Below are positions 34,328 to 43,709 of a stretch of 64,000 nucleotides of DNA, piece by piece (within the stretch, counting starts at the first letter, position 1; every line of letters begins with the position of its first letter). The translations under genes and the position numbers were made by a program. Under the pieces are notes generated by a model. That model did not search any database. It worked only from the letters and a program-made list of their open reading frames with translations, and was not told where the DNA came from. The stretch comes from Granulicella rosea (GTDB lineage: Bacteria > Acidobacteriota > Terriglobia > Terriglobales > Acidobacteriaceae), in NCBI RefSeq assembly GCF_900188085.1, contig NZ_FZOU01000003.1:62001-126000 (forward strand), written 5' to 3'.

Positions 34328-35731
34328 CTAGTCGAGCGCGTAGATGGCCAGCCCGCTCAGCAGCTTGGGGTAGAAATCGGTCGACTTCTGCGGCATCACG
34401 TCGCCCGAGAGCGAGATGTCTTTCAACTGCTGCAGGGTCACGGGCTTGATGAGGAAGGCCATGTTCGCCTTGCCGGACTGCACCTGCTCGATGGCCTCCT
34501 CCGCCGAGCGGATGTAGCGGATGTTCTCGAGGTTGGCGATCGACTCGTGCGTCAGGGCGAGCAGGTCTTCGAGCACGATGCGGTGAAGCTGAACGACGTC
34601 CAGCTCCGCCTGCCGGTCGGTGATCTCCGGGTGTAGCTCCTTCAGACGCGCCTTGACGACGTCGTGCCGGGCGCGGAAGAGGTCGAAGCCGTCCGGATGC
34701 GCGACGATGAAGGCGACGCCGTCGGTCCGCTTCAGCTCGACCATGTCGGCTGTCTCCAGCTTTTCCATGTCGAAGTAGGTGGCGGCGGCGTCGGTGAAGT
34801 CTTCGTAGTCGAAGTCGTCGTGGAGGCCGAAGACGACGCGGTGCGTGGGCAGAATGGTGATGCCCGGCGCGTCCATATTGACCAGCGTCATCATCATGGC
34901 GGCCTCGGGGAAGGCGGGCACGGGCAGCGGATTTTCCTCGGGCACGCTGCCGAGCGCGTCGTCGTCGGCCTCGGGCGAGATGGCGCGGCCCAGCTCGGCG
35001 GCGCGCTCCTTCATGTAGGTGACGGATGTCTCGTAGCGGTGGTGGCCGTCGGCGATGATGAGCTTCTTGTCCGCCATCGCGGTCACGATCAGGTTGATGA
35101 GCTTCGGGTCGGTCAGCTTCCAGACGCGATGCAGCACGTTGTACTCATCGGTGATGCGCAGGTCGGCGGGACGGGCATGCTCGCCTTCATCGCCGAAGAT
35201 GAGCTTTTCCGCCGTGAACGCCGGGTCGGAGTAGAGCATGTAGATCTGCTCGCAGTAGGCGCGGGTGGCCTTGAAGAGCGCGAGCCGGTCGGATTTGTGC
35301 TTGGGGAAGGTCTGCTCGTGCCGGTAGACGACCTTTTCGGCGTAGTCGTAGAGCTGGCCGAGGGCGATGAAGCCGCGGCGTTCCTGGATCTCTTCGGTGC
35401 CGGGAACCTGGTAGGTTTGCGAGTAGCCGTAGAGCGCGGGCTCGGCCTCGGGCTTCAGAATCGCCTTCTTGCGCCAGCTCGTCAGCGACTCGGCGGCGCG
35501 GGTGTAGACGTTCTGCGGGACCACGTCGGGGTCGGTCGGCGGGTTGAAGGCGTCGGTGTCCCCCGGCTCCTTCTTGCCCAGGATGACGCGGATGAGATTG
35601 TACTTCGACCGGTCGTAGTAGGCCTGCTGCATCTCGGGCGTGATCTTGTCGTAGGGCTGGGTGACGACATCTTCCATCTGAACTTTATCGGTGTCGTAGC
35701 GGAGGGCGCGGAAAGGGTAGATGCGTGCCAT
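34328..35731 (-). CDS. DUF1015 family protein
   Basis: The 467-residue cytoplasmic protein matches DUF1015 along its length: MARIYPFRALRYDTDKV, QPYDKITPEMQQAYYDRSKYNLIRVIL, ADGHHRYETSVTYMKE and the AHPDGFDLF region. The family is widespread; its biochemical role is not established. The conserved DGHHRYE motif suggests a metal or phosphate-binding active site. The gene is monocistronic and divergent from the VWFA triplet. Confidence 0.92.
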   Translation of the reverse strand: MARIYPFRALRYDTDKVQMEDVVTQPYDKITPEMQQAYYDRSKYNLIRVILGKKEPGDTDAFNPPTDPDVVPQNVYTRAAESLTSWRKKAILKPEAEPALYGYSQTYQVPGTEEIQERRGFIALGQLYDYAEKVVYRHEQTFPKHKSDRLALFKATRAYCEQIYMLYSDPAFTAEKLIFGDEGEHARPADLRITDEYNVLHRVWKLTDPKLINLIVTAMADKKLIIADGHHRYETSVTYMKERAAELGRAISPEADDDALGSVPEENPLPVPAFPEAAMMMTLVNMDAPGITILPTHRVVFGLHDDFDYEDFTDAAATYFDMEKLETADMVELKRTDGVAFIVAHPDGFDLFRARHDVVKARLKELHPEITDRQAELDVVQLHRIVLEDLLALTHESIANLENIRYIRSAEEAIEQVQSGKANMAFLIKPVTLQQLKDISLSGDVMPQKSTDFYPKLLSGLAIYALD

Positions 35732-35932
35732 GTGCGGGTGAAGTCTCCAGGGGGCGCCGTCGATCTGGACGTTATGTCGCCTCCGCCATTGTACGAGGTT
35801 CGGCGTGAAAGGGAGATGAGGCTAGGCACGACGCCGGGATTGGTGTAGTCTGCAGGCCAACCGGAAGCTGCATCCAACGTCACAACCCGAGCTGGGCAGC
35901 AGCGCGGATTCGAGATACTTCGCGAGGGCGGC

Positions 35933-36958
35933 ATGGAGACCGTGAGGCGAATGCGATGGACAAAAGTCCGGTGGGGCGGGTTGCTGGCGATGCTGTTGCT
36001 GGCCCTGGTCGCCGTGGCGCGGGCGCAGGAGAATCCGCTGAGCAACGTCCACACCGAGACGCCCGCGCCGAAGCCGGCGGCTCCGCCGACGCCTTTGGGT
36101 CTGTCGGGCAAGCCGGGCGGCATCTCCACCCTGCGCGTCGATGTAAACCTGGTGCTGGTCCCCATGACCGTCACCGACCCGCTGAACCGGCTGGTGACCG
36201 GCCTTGAAAAAGAAAACTTCGAGATCTTCGACAATAACAACGGCCAGGTGATCAAGACCTTCTCGACCCAGGATGCGCCGGTGACGATCGGCATCGTCTT
36301 CGACCTGAGCGGGTCGATGGAGTCGAAGTTCCTGCGCGCGCGCAAGGCGCTCAGCGAGTTCATGCGGACCTCGAACCCGGCGGACGAGTTCTTCGTCGTC
36401 GGCTTCAACGACCGGCCGGCGGTCATCGTCGATTACACCTCGGACGTCGACGACGTGGAGGCCAGGATGGTGATGTTGAAGCCGGAGAACCGGACAGCCC
36501 TGATCGACGCGGTCTATCTGGGGGTGAACAAGCTGAAGCAGGCCAAGTACGACCGCAAGGCGCTGCTCATTATCTCGGACGGCGGCGACAACCGCAGCCG
36601 CTACACCGAGGGCGAGTTGAAGCGCGCGGTGCGGGAGAGCGACGTGCAGATCTATTCGATCGGCATCTTCGACGCCTATGCGCCGACGACCGAGGAGCAG
36701 CTCGGGCCGATCCTGCTGACCGACATCTGCGAGCTCACCGGCGGGCGCATGTTCAAGGTGCTCGACCTCGGCGATATGGGCGACATCGCCACGCGCATCA
36801 GCGCGGAGCTGCGGAATGAGTATGTTGCAGGCTATCGTCCGTCCGAGGTGAACAAGGATGGCAACTGGCGTAAATTAAAGGTTCGACTCGTGCCGCCGCC
36901 GGGCCTGCCGCCACTGAATGTACATTTTCGACAGGGATACTATGCGCCTTCACAATAA
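35933..36958 (+). CDS. Secreted VWFA-related protein, first of a tandem triplet
   Basis: The 341-residue protein has a signal peptide (GGLLAMLLLALVAVARAQ), a Pro-rich linker, a strand region (LVLVPMTVTDPLNRLVTGL, FEIFDNNNGQ) and a VWA domain with an intact metal site FDLSGSM and ISDGGDNRSR. It ends FRQGYYAPSQ. The VWA fold binds protein ligands through a divalent metal. Role and partners are unknown. The last codons overlap the start of the next gene by 17 bases. Confidence 0.9.
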   Translation: METVRRMRWTKVRWGGLLAMLLLALVAVARAQENPLSNVHTETPAPKPAAPPTPLGLSGKPGGISTLRVDVNLVLVPMTVTDPLNRLVTGLEKENFEIFDNNNGQVIKTFSTQDAPVTIGIVFDLSGSMESKFLRARKALSEFMRTSNPADEFFVVGFNDRPAVIVDYTSDVDDVEARMVMLKPENRTALIDAVYLGVNKLKQAKYDRKALLIISDGGDNRSRYTEGELKRAVRESDVQIYSIGIFDAYAPTTEEQLGPILLTDICELTGGRMFKVLDLGDMGDIATRISAELRNEYVAGYRPSEVNKDGNWRKLKVRLVPPPGLPPLNVHFRQGYYAPSQ

Positions 36959-37868
36959 CTGGATCGGACGTTTGAGCCTTGGGCTTGCGCTGCTTTCGTG
37001 CGCGCTGCCCGCGATCGGTCAGGTGGATCTTTCGAGCTGGCCGCAGGTGAAGATGGAGGTGCTCGCGGTCGACGCGGACGGCCGGCCGCTGCCGCCGCCG
37101 GTGACTGCGGACTCGCTTGAGGCTTACATCGGCGGCAAGAAGACGCCGGTCGTCGAACTGACGCCGGTGGCCGAGCCGCAGAGCGTCTGCATCCTGATCG
37201 ACGGGTCGGACTCGGTGGGCGACGGGTTGACGCTGGTGCGGAACAAGGCGCGCCGCCTGCTCGCCAGGCTGCCGGCGGAGGACGAGGTCTGCGTGGCGGC
37301 GTTTTCGACCAGCCTGTGGGTCGTCCAGCCGTTGACCGGGGATCGGGCCGCGGACCAGCAGGCGCTGCCGCAGATCTATCCCGCGCGCGGGACGCAGTTG
37401 CGCGACGCGCTGCTCGACCTCTCCACCTATATGCGCGAGAAGTCTCAGCATCGCAGCCGGGTTATCATCTTGTTCAGCGATGGCATCGACGAACACTCGA
37501 AGTCCAGCCGCGAAGCATTCAAGCGCGGCATGGAGATGGCGGGAGGCCCGGTGGTGCATATGATCTGTCTGCCGGAGGCCTTCGGTCACGCGCTGAGAAA
37601 GCAGGGTAACCCGAGGTTGAACGCGGCCTTTACCATCACCGACTTTGGCGGCGGCATGACCTACGTGCCGCACACCATGGCCGATCTGAATGCGATCGTC
37701 GAGGCTCTGCCGCAGGCGATGCGCTCCCGCTACAGCCTGACCCTGACCGCGCGGAAGCCGGCCAGGGACGGTCACGAGGAACAGATACATATCGCGTTCG
37801 CCAAGGCGCATCGAAGTGAGGGGGCCGAGATTCGCGCTCCCGAGGGATACTATGCACCTTCGCAGTAA
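36942..37868 (+). CDS. Secreted VWFA-related protein, second of a tandem triplet
   Basis: The 308-residue protein starts at an ATG lying inside the YYAPSQ-stop codons of the gene before it, after ACAGGGATACT. It has a signal peptide (LSLGLALLSCALPAIGQ) and a VWA domain with LIDGSDSVG as metal site and FSDGIDEHSK. The N-terminal strand region is shorter than in its neighbours. It ends EGYYAPSQ, and the next gene again begins within those codons. A frame start 24 bases earlier is possible but would put codons into the neighbour's body. Confidence 0.85.
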   Translation: MRLHNNWIGRLSLGLALLSCALPAIGQVDLSSWPQVKMEVLAVDADGRPLPPPVTADSLEAYIGGKKTPVVELTPVAEPQSVCILIDGSDSVGDGLTLVRNKARRLLARLPAEDEVCVAAFSTSLWVVQPLTGDRAADQQALPQIYPARGTQLRDALLDLSTYMREKSQHRSRVIILFSDGIDEHSKSSREAFKRGMEMAGGPVVHMICLPEAFGHALRKQGNPRLNAAFTITDFGGGMTYVPHTMADLNAIVEALPQAMRSRYSLTLTARKPARDGHEEQIHIAFAKAHRSEGAEIRAPEGYYAPSQ

Positions 37869-38958
37869 AGGTCTTCTGGCCTGCATCGCCACGATCTTCC
37901 TGATGGCTCCTTTGGCTACGGCCCATGGTCAGGCGCCGGCCCAGCAGCCGTCGCTCACGGTCGACCGCGACCCCGTGCCATCGCCCGACCCTGAGCCGGT
38001 AGTGGCGCCGACGCTTGCCCCTGGGCAGCAGGGGACCGGAGCCATCGGCGGCGTCTCCAAGGGCGCGAACGGCACCTACACGCTGCGGTCGGACGCTTAC
38101 GAGGTGGCGCTGAACGCCACAGTGCTCGACGGCGGCGGCCACTCCATCCAGACGCTTGACAAGGACGCCTTCCACGTCTACGAAGATGGCGTGCCGCAGC
38201 AGATCGCGGCCTTCCGGCATGAGGACCTGCCGGTCTCGATCGGACTGCTGATCGACAGCTCGGGTTCGATGTACGACAAGCGCAGCGCGGTCGATCAGGC
38301 GGCGCTCGACCTGGTGAAGCTGTCCAATCCTGTCGACGAGGCGTTTCTGGTCGACTTCAGCTTCGAGGCCTTCATCGACCAGGATCTGACGAGCGATATC
38401 AACAAGTTGAAGCAGGGGCTGACCTACATCAAGAGCTCGGGGGGCACGGCGATCTACGATGCGCTGGTCGCCTCGGCCGACTACCTGACCAAGAACGCCA
38501 AGCATCCCAAGCAGGTGCTGGTGATCGTGACCGACGGCGAGGACAACGCGTCGAGCGCGACCATCGAACAGGCGATCCGCCGCATTCAGGATCTCGATGG
38601 CCCGGTGATCTATTCGATCGGCCTGCTCTTCGGCGAGGATACGGACAAGCGCGAGAGCCGCCACGCCCGCCGCGTGCTCGAACAGTTGAGCGAGCAGACC
38701 GGCGGACAGGCCTACTTTCCCAAGAGCCTGAAAGAGGTCGACTCCATCGCGGCGCTCGTCGCTCAGGATATCCGGACGCAGTACACCATCGCCTACCACT
38801 CGACCAACCCGCCGCAGAACGGCGGCTACCGCCAGGTGCATGTCGAGGCCAAGGCCAAGGGCTATGGCAGGCTGACGGTGCGGACGCGCAGCGGCTACTT
38901 TCCCAAGTCCAACAAGAGTGCGGCGGCGGCGCTGACGACGAACGCGAAGCGGCCATGA
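37852..38958 (+). CDS. Secreted VWFA-related protein, third of a tandem triplet
   Basis: The 368-residue protein starts inside the last codons of the second gene. It has a signal peptide (LLACIATIFLMAPLATAHG), a Pro-rich linker of about 40 residues, the family strand region (VALNATVLDGGGHSIQTLD, FHVYEDGVPQQIAAF) and a VWA domain with an intact metal site LIDSSGSMYD and VTDGEDNAS. It ends RTRSGYFPKS plus a short Ala/Thr tail, lacking YYAPSQ. A strong bidirectional terminator follows. Confidence 0.9.
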   Translation: MHLRSKGLLACIATIFLMAPLATAHGQAPAQQPSLTVDRDPVPSPDPEPVVAPTLAPGQQGTGAIGGVSKGANGTYTLRSDAYEVALNATVLDGGGHSIQTLDKDAFHVYEDGVPQQIAAFRHEDLPVSIGLLIDSSGSMYDKRSAVDQAALDLVKLSNPVDEAFLVDFSFEAFIDQDLTSDINKLKQGLTYIKSSGGTAIYDALVASADYLTKNAKHPKQVLVIVTDGEDNASSATIEQAIRRIQDLDGPVIYSIGLLFGEDTDKRESRHARRVLEQLSEQTGGQAYFPKSLKEVDSIAALVAQDIRTQYTIAYHSTNPPQNGGYRQVHVEAKAKGYGRLTVRTRSGYFPKSNKSAAAALTTNAKRP

Positions 38959-38990
38959 GCTTCGGTCGAGATGACGCGACTTGAGGCTCC

Positions 38991-39037
38991 GCAAACGACA
39001 AAGCCCCCGCAGTCCGCGCAGGGGCTTTGTCGTTTGC
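38991..39037. terminator. Bidirectional terminator between convergent genes
   Basis: GCAAACGACAAAGCCCC and its exact complement GGGGCTTTGTCGTTTGC form a 17-base perfect stem around a 13-base loop. The T-rich part of the arm (CTTTGTCGTTT) acts as a U-tract on either strand. It separates the VWFA triplet from the propeller lipoprotein. Confidence 0.85.
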
Positions 39038-39052
39038 AAGTGACTGCGAGGG

Positions 39053-41149
39053 TTACGGTTTTTCGCCCAGGGTTCCGGCGGCGAGGGCTGCGGAGAACGG
39101 CGTCACGGTCGGCACGCCCGCGCCAACGACCTCCGTTACGGTGTAGACGCTGCCTTGCGCGGTGGTGAAGATATTCGGGAAGCTGTTGTTGAACCAGACA
39201 TTGCCCGACGGATCGACCGCGACGTTGGACGAGGTTCCGAGGACGGTCTCATTCTGCACCAGCGTGCTGCTGAACTCGGTCGAGGTGGCTGGCTTGGTGA
39301 TGCCGTAGGGCGTGATGAGCGAGGTTCCGGCGCTATTGTCCACGATGGAGAAGCCGGAGTTGACGCCGTTGATGTTGTAGCTTCCTTCGTTGGCGGAGAA
39401 GAGGTTGACGGCTCCGTCGAAGGCGAGGCCGTTCTGCGCGAAGACGCCCGTGAAGTTGGTGAAGGTATAGGCGCCAGGTGTGCCCCTGACAACGCCGTAG
39501 TAGTAGTTCGGGCTGATGTAGTAAGGGAAGACGACGGCTCCGTCGATCCGCACGGCGGCCTGCGGCACGGTGAAGCCGTAGGTCGAGCCGGTTCCGGGAA
39601 CCAGCGCGGCGGCGTAACCGGCGGGTTTGTAGAGCTCGTAGAGTCCGGCGCCGCTGGCCGAGACCCAGATGTTGCCGGATTGATCGGCCACCAGGAAGTT
39701 GGGTGTGCCGCCTACGGTGGCGATCAGGGTAGAGCTGGATGTGGGTAGGCTGCCCACGGCAGAGGCGATCGAAGCGGCGGCGATCTCGTAGATACCGTTG
39801 TTCGTGGTCGAGGAGTAAAAGATGTTTCCGGCGCCGTCGGACGCGATCGCCCAGGGGCTGACGGGAGTGTTGATGAGCGTGAAGGCGGGCGCGTTCGTGA
39901 CAAGGATCTCGTTATAACCGCTGCTGATCGTGGTGAAGATATTCCCACTCGGGTCGACGGTCGCCTGATGGCCGTTATAGGCGGAAGAGCAGATGTAGCT
40001 GTAGCTGCCGAGGAGACCGCCGGGCCTCAGCACAACGGAGCCGCCATAGCCGTTCCCGTTGGCGGTGACGACGACGTTGCCGCTCTTGTCGATGGAGATG
40101 GCGGATTCGGAGTGGATGACCGGCAATCCGGTGCTGCACTCCAGATTTCCGGGCGTGCCGTAGTACGAGATGCCAACGGTCCAGTCGGTCGGCGTGGCGG
40201 TGATCGACGGCTGGAAGGGCGCGGCCGCGGAGCTGAGTCCGAAGAGCGTGGCAAGCCGTGCGCTGCTGCCGTCGGATGGATTGGTCAACATGTAGTACGC
40301 GGCCTGGAGGACGTCGGTCGCGGTGGCGAAGGTCGTCGACGGCTGGCTGGTGACTGCGGGCGAAGGCGGCGTGGCGTTCGCGAAGAGCGTGTTGCACGAG
40401 GTATTCGAAGCGCTCGCGTTGTTGATGCAGGCGGCCAGGATGTTGGCGATGGTATTGACCTTCGGCGCCTCGGCAATCGCGGTGAAGGCAGGATTCGTGG
40501 TGGTGGTCTGGGCGACGCCGGTGGAGAGCGTGGCGAGCAGCGGAATGGTCGTGAAGGCGTTCGCGAGTCCGGTCTGCGCCTGCGTGCTTGAGGGCGCGCC
40601 GACGCTCTCGGCGCCGGGGTTGAAGTACTGCTGCAGCGCGGCGAGCGAGGCGACGGTGGTGACCTCGTTCATGTCGTAGAAGCTGGCGCTGGTGATGGAG
40701 CTGCACGGACCCAGGCCGATCAGCGACACGGCGGCGGTGTTGGTGGTGGCGGAGTTGTGCGTGCCCTGCGTGTTGCCGCCGCGCGCGATGAGGTACATGA
40801 ACGGATTGCTGCTGGCGGGGCAGGCCCAGGTGTTGCCCGTGGGAGTGTAGGGCGTATCGGTGTTGGCTTGCTTGCTGAAGCTCCACGAACCTCTGCCGTC
40901 GTCGGCCGAGGTGGTGGTCGCGTAGAGCGTGCCGGCGGAGCCATAGCCCGTCGTTCCGGCGGCGTAGAGCTGGATGCTGGCGAAGGCGATCGGCTGGTTG
41001 CCGCCGTGGATATGTCCCTGGATCGCGCCCGCGACCGCGAAGGCATCGGTCGAAGGCGCGGTGGTCGTCATGTTGGCGCAGCCGGTGGCGAGGAAGAAGA
41101 GCGCAGACGCAGATGCAGCGAGACGCAGACGGGAGAGCAGAGATGGCAT
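39053..41149 (-). CDS. Lipoprotein with NHL/beta-propeller-like repeats
   Basis: The 698-residue protein has a lipoprotein signal with lipobox ATGC (about residue 24). An N-terminal domain with Ser/Thr/Ala-rich sequence (HIHGGNQPIAFASIQLYAAG) is followed by an Ala/Thr-rich helical part and, from about 370 on, repeats of 40-60 residues containing DxxGNxxV/W units (SGNVVVTANG, AGNIFYSSTT, SGNIWVSASG, SGNVWFNNSF). These are typical of Vgb/NHL propellers. It is probably surface-exposed. No catalytic motif is seen. Confidence 0.85.
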   Translation of the reverse strand: MPSLLSRLRLAASASALFFLATGCANMTTTAPSTDAFAVAGAIQGHIHGGNQPIAFASIQLYAAGTTGYGSAGTLYATTTSADDGRGSWSFSKQANTDTPYTPTGNTWACPASSNPFMYLIARGGNTQGTHNSATTNTAAVSLIGLGPCSSITSASFYDMNEVTTVASLAALQQYFNPGAESVGAPSSTQAQTGLANAFTTIPLLATLSTGVAQTTTTNPAFTAIAEAPKVNTIANILAACINNASASNTSCNTLFANATPPSPAVTSQPSTTFATATDVLQAAYYMLTNPSDGSSARLATLFGLSSAAAPFQPSITATPTDWTVGISYYGTPGNLECSTGLPVIHSESAISIDKSGNVVVTANGNGYGGSVVLRPGGLLGSYSYICSSAYNGHQATVDPSGNIFTTISSGYNEILVTNAPAFTLINTPVSPWAIASDGAGNIFYSSTTNNGIYEIAAASIASAVGSLPTSSSTLIATVGGTPNFLVADQSGNIWVSASGAGLYELYKPAGYAAALVPGTGSTYGFTVPQAAVRIDGAVVFPYYISPNYYYGVVRGTPGAYTFTNFTGVFAQNGLAFDGAVNLFSANEGSYNINGVNSGFSIVDNSAGTSLITPYGITKPATSTEFSSTLVQNETVLGTSSNVAVDPSGNVWFNNSFPNIFTTAQGSVYTVTEVVGAGVPTVTPFSAALAAGTLGEKP

Positions 41150-41237
41150 GGAGCCTCCGAGATGGCTGAGTGCAACGAGTAGATCTCAGCCTAAAGACAT
41201 TTCGGAAGTTCGAAACCACCCATCCGGGAGTTTTGAC

Positions 41238-43457
41238 TTACAGCGTCTCGTCGATCTCGACCGCCTCCAGCTTGTCCTGAAACTCCTGATCCTTTGCGGC
41301 GCGCTCGGCGCGCAGGCTGTCGAGTTCCTTGTGCAGCGTGGCGAGCGTGTCCTCCTGCGCGTTCATCTCGGTGGTGTAGCGTTTGGCGAGCGACCGCTCC
41401 TCGGCCGTTCCTTTCAGCGCCTTCAGGTTCTCGCGCAGCCGGTTCTGGTCCTCGGTGATGGTCTTCACCTTTGCCTCGCGATCGTTGATCTGGTCGTCGA
41501 ACGCGATCACCTGGTGGTGCAGGTCGAAGACCGGTTGGAGCGCGGCGAGCGTCGCCGGGCCGACGTTGGCTTCCTTGATGAGCAGGCGAATCTGGTCTTC
41601 GTTGCGGTCGACCAGGCGGATGTACTCGTAGTTGGTGTGGCGCTCGCCGATGTGCAGGCGCGCCGTCTGGCCCGGCGCGGCTTCGATGCGGAAGCGGTTG
41701 ACTGTGGCTGTCGTTTCTACCGGCTTCGGGTCGGAGTCGACGCTCCAGCCCTGCCGGACCGGATGCTCGATGACCACCGAGCGAGTCTCCGGCGCGGCGT
41801 TGTGGACGAGGTACTCCACCTCGTTCACGTCGAGCGAGGTCTCGCGGATGACGCCCTTGCTGATCTTGAACTGCTTGATCTTGCGCGAGTTGCTAAGATG
41901 ATCGGACGTGACCCGGATGGCCTGGTCGGCCGCGTAGGAGAGCAACCGCTTCTCCGCCGGATGGATGGGGTCGAGCAGGCCTTCGCCGCCGAAGCTGCCG
42001 TTCTCGACGATGGAGAACGAGCCGCGGTCGAGTGTGAGGTCGCTGGTGTTGGTGATCCAGAGCGCGCGCAATGGCGTGGGCTGGGCCTGCGACCAGAGCG
42101 TGACGCGCTCGGCGGTGATCTTCGTCTGGAGGATCGGGACGAGCGCGGACTCGTTCTTGCGGATGGTGATCGGGTCGGTGATCTTGTACTCGAAGAAGTC
42201 GTCGAAGGCGTTGGTGGTGGTGCTGGGAGCTATGGACTGGCTGGCGGCTTCTTCGTACTCGATGGGCGGGGCGGCGGTGAACCTGGCGTCGGCGCCCATG
42301 CCTTCGCCGAGGCGGGCTTTCATGCTTGCCTTGGGAGCTGCGAGCGCCATACCGTACCGGGCAATGCCGCCGCCCGCGTTACCGCCGCTGACTGCGCCTA
42401 TGCTGTTGCCGTGGCCTGAGCCTAATCCGCCACCTGAGCCGCCGCCTCCACTCGTCACTCCGACCATGGGGACGTTCGCATCGCCGGACTCGTGCGTCTG
42501 CGGCGTGAGCTGCGCCTCCTGCGGCAGGCCGATCTCCGGGCGGCGGCTGTAATAGGGAATCGACAGCGGCTGGATGAAGCTCTGCGGCGCGCCCGCGACC
42601 AGCGAGAGCTGCACGTTGTTCCAGTCCGTGCCGGTTGTGTTGTCGACGACCGACCAGCCCTGCAGCGTTGCCGTCTGCGTATTCGATTTGGTTTTGGGAT
42701 CGGTGAAGAGGATGCGGTAGGTCGACTTCCAGATTGGCACCTCGGAGATGTAGCTGACGCGCAGGTCGCGGGCGCCGGTGCCATTGTCCTGGAGCGTCAG
42801 GTGGCGCAGGCCGGAGTTGCGCGTGCTGGCCAGCAGTTCGAGGTAGCGCGTGACGTCGGTGTGCAGGCTGGTGTCGAGCAGCCGGACCTCGGTGGTCGGC
42901 AGCAGCTCCAGCGTGCGCACCGCGCCGGAGTCGCCGATGACGGTGACGAATCGCTTTTCTGGATTTCCAGCCGCGGGCGCTGTCGGCTCGCCCTCTTTCG
43001 GCGGAGATGTGCGCAGGTCGATCGAGAGCAGGCGTCCGGTGATGGTCGCGCCTGCCGCATGCACCTCGACCCGCGCGCCGCGGATGGCGTTGTAGAAGTC
43101 CACGTCCGAGGCGTCCGCCCCGAGCGCCAGCGGCAGCGACTTCAACTGCTGTTCAAGCGGCGTGGTGGAGTTGTAGCCCGCGCCCGAGATGCGTCCACCG
43201 TTCAGATCGATGGCGGTCAGCGATTGCAGCACATCGTTCAACTGCGCGGTGGTGAAGTCAATGGTGACGGCCTGGTTTCCGGTGACATGGCCGTCGTGCT
43301 CGAAGAAGCCGACGCCGTTCTTGTAGAGCGCGACGCGCGTGACGGGAAGCTGCGTGGCGGTGGATGCCTTCGCGGTTGCCGGATGAGGTTTGGTCTGGGC
43401 TGCTGCGGTGATACCGAATCCAACTCCGGCGACGAGGACGGCGTAATGAGGGCGCAT
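41238..43457 (-). CDS. DUF4139-domain secreted protein
   Basis: The 739-residue protein has a signal peptide ending AAAQ and the start VALYKNGVGFFEHDGHVTG typical of DUF4139/mucoidy-inhibitor-like proteins. A DLRVSYISEVPIWKSTYRI segment lies in the middle, followed by a Gly/Ser-rich low-complexity stretch (SGGGGSGGGLGSGHG, near 340). The C-terminal 120 residues are a long charged coiled coil (ITEDQNRLRENLKALKGTAEERS). The family role is unknown and envelope-related. Confidence 0.85.
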   Translation of the reverse strand: MRPHYAVLVAGVGFGITAAAQTKPHPATAKASTATQLPVTRVALYKNGVGFFEHDGHVTGNQAVTIDFTTAQLNDVLQSLTAIDLNGGRISGAGYNSTTPLEQQLKSLPLALGADASDVDFYNAIRGARVEVHAAGATITGRLLSIDLRTSPPKEGEPTAPAAGNPEKRFVTVIGDSGAVRTLELLPTTEVRLLDTSLHTDVTRYLELLASTRNSGLRHLTLQDNGTGARDLRVSYISEVPIWKSTYRILFTDPKTKSNTQTATLQGWSVVDNTTGTDWNNVQLSLVAGAPQSFIQPLSIPYYSRRPEIGLPQEAQLTPQTHESGDANVPMVGVTSGGGGSGGGLGSGHGNSIGAVSGGNAGGGIARYGMALAAPKASMKARLGEGMGADARFTAAPPIEYEEAASQSIAPSTTTNAFDDFFEYKITDPITIRKNESALVPILQTKITAERVTLWSQAQPTPLRALWITNTSDLTLDRGSFSIVENGSFGGEGLLDPIHPAEKRLLSYAADQAIRVTSDHLSNSRKIKQFKISKGVIRETSLDVNEVEYLVHNAAPETRSVVIEHPVRQGWSVDSDPKPVETTATVNRFRIEAAPGQTARLHIGERHTNYEYIRLVDRNEDQIRLLIKEANVGPATLAALQPVFDLHHQVIAFDDQINDREAKVKTITEDQNRLRENLKALKGTAEERSLAKRYTTEMNAQEDTLATLHKELDSLRAERAAKDQEFQDKLEAVEIDETL

Positions 43458-43558
43458 GGATCTCCTTATGCAGCGTTGTTATAGACCGCTTGCACGAGGA
43501 TTCCGTTCCCGGATTTCGAAGTTTATTTTTGGCCGCGCTTAGCCTTGCAACAATGCCT

Positions 43559-43682
43559 GTCATCCTGAGCGCAGCGAAGGATCTGCGTCCTGCTCGGGCA
43601 GCCATCGCGATCCAGGCAAGACGCAGGTCCTTCGGCTGCGGTCTTCGCGATGAGACTGTGAAGACCTTCGCTCAGGATGACA
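43559..43682. repeat. Paired dispersed repeat, family B copy 2
   Basis: TGTCATCCTGAGCGCAGCGA on the left and the inverted CTTCGCTCAGGATGACA on the right enclose GCCATCGCGAT and GACGCAGGTCCTTCGG, the same inner motifs as at 18169-18264. It lies 28 bases beyond the stop of the glycosylase gene. Confidence 0.85.
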
Positions 43683-43709
43683 AGTCATTTCAGGCAGCTT
43701 GAAGAAAGC

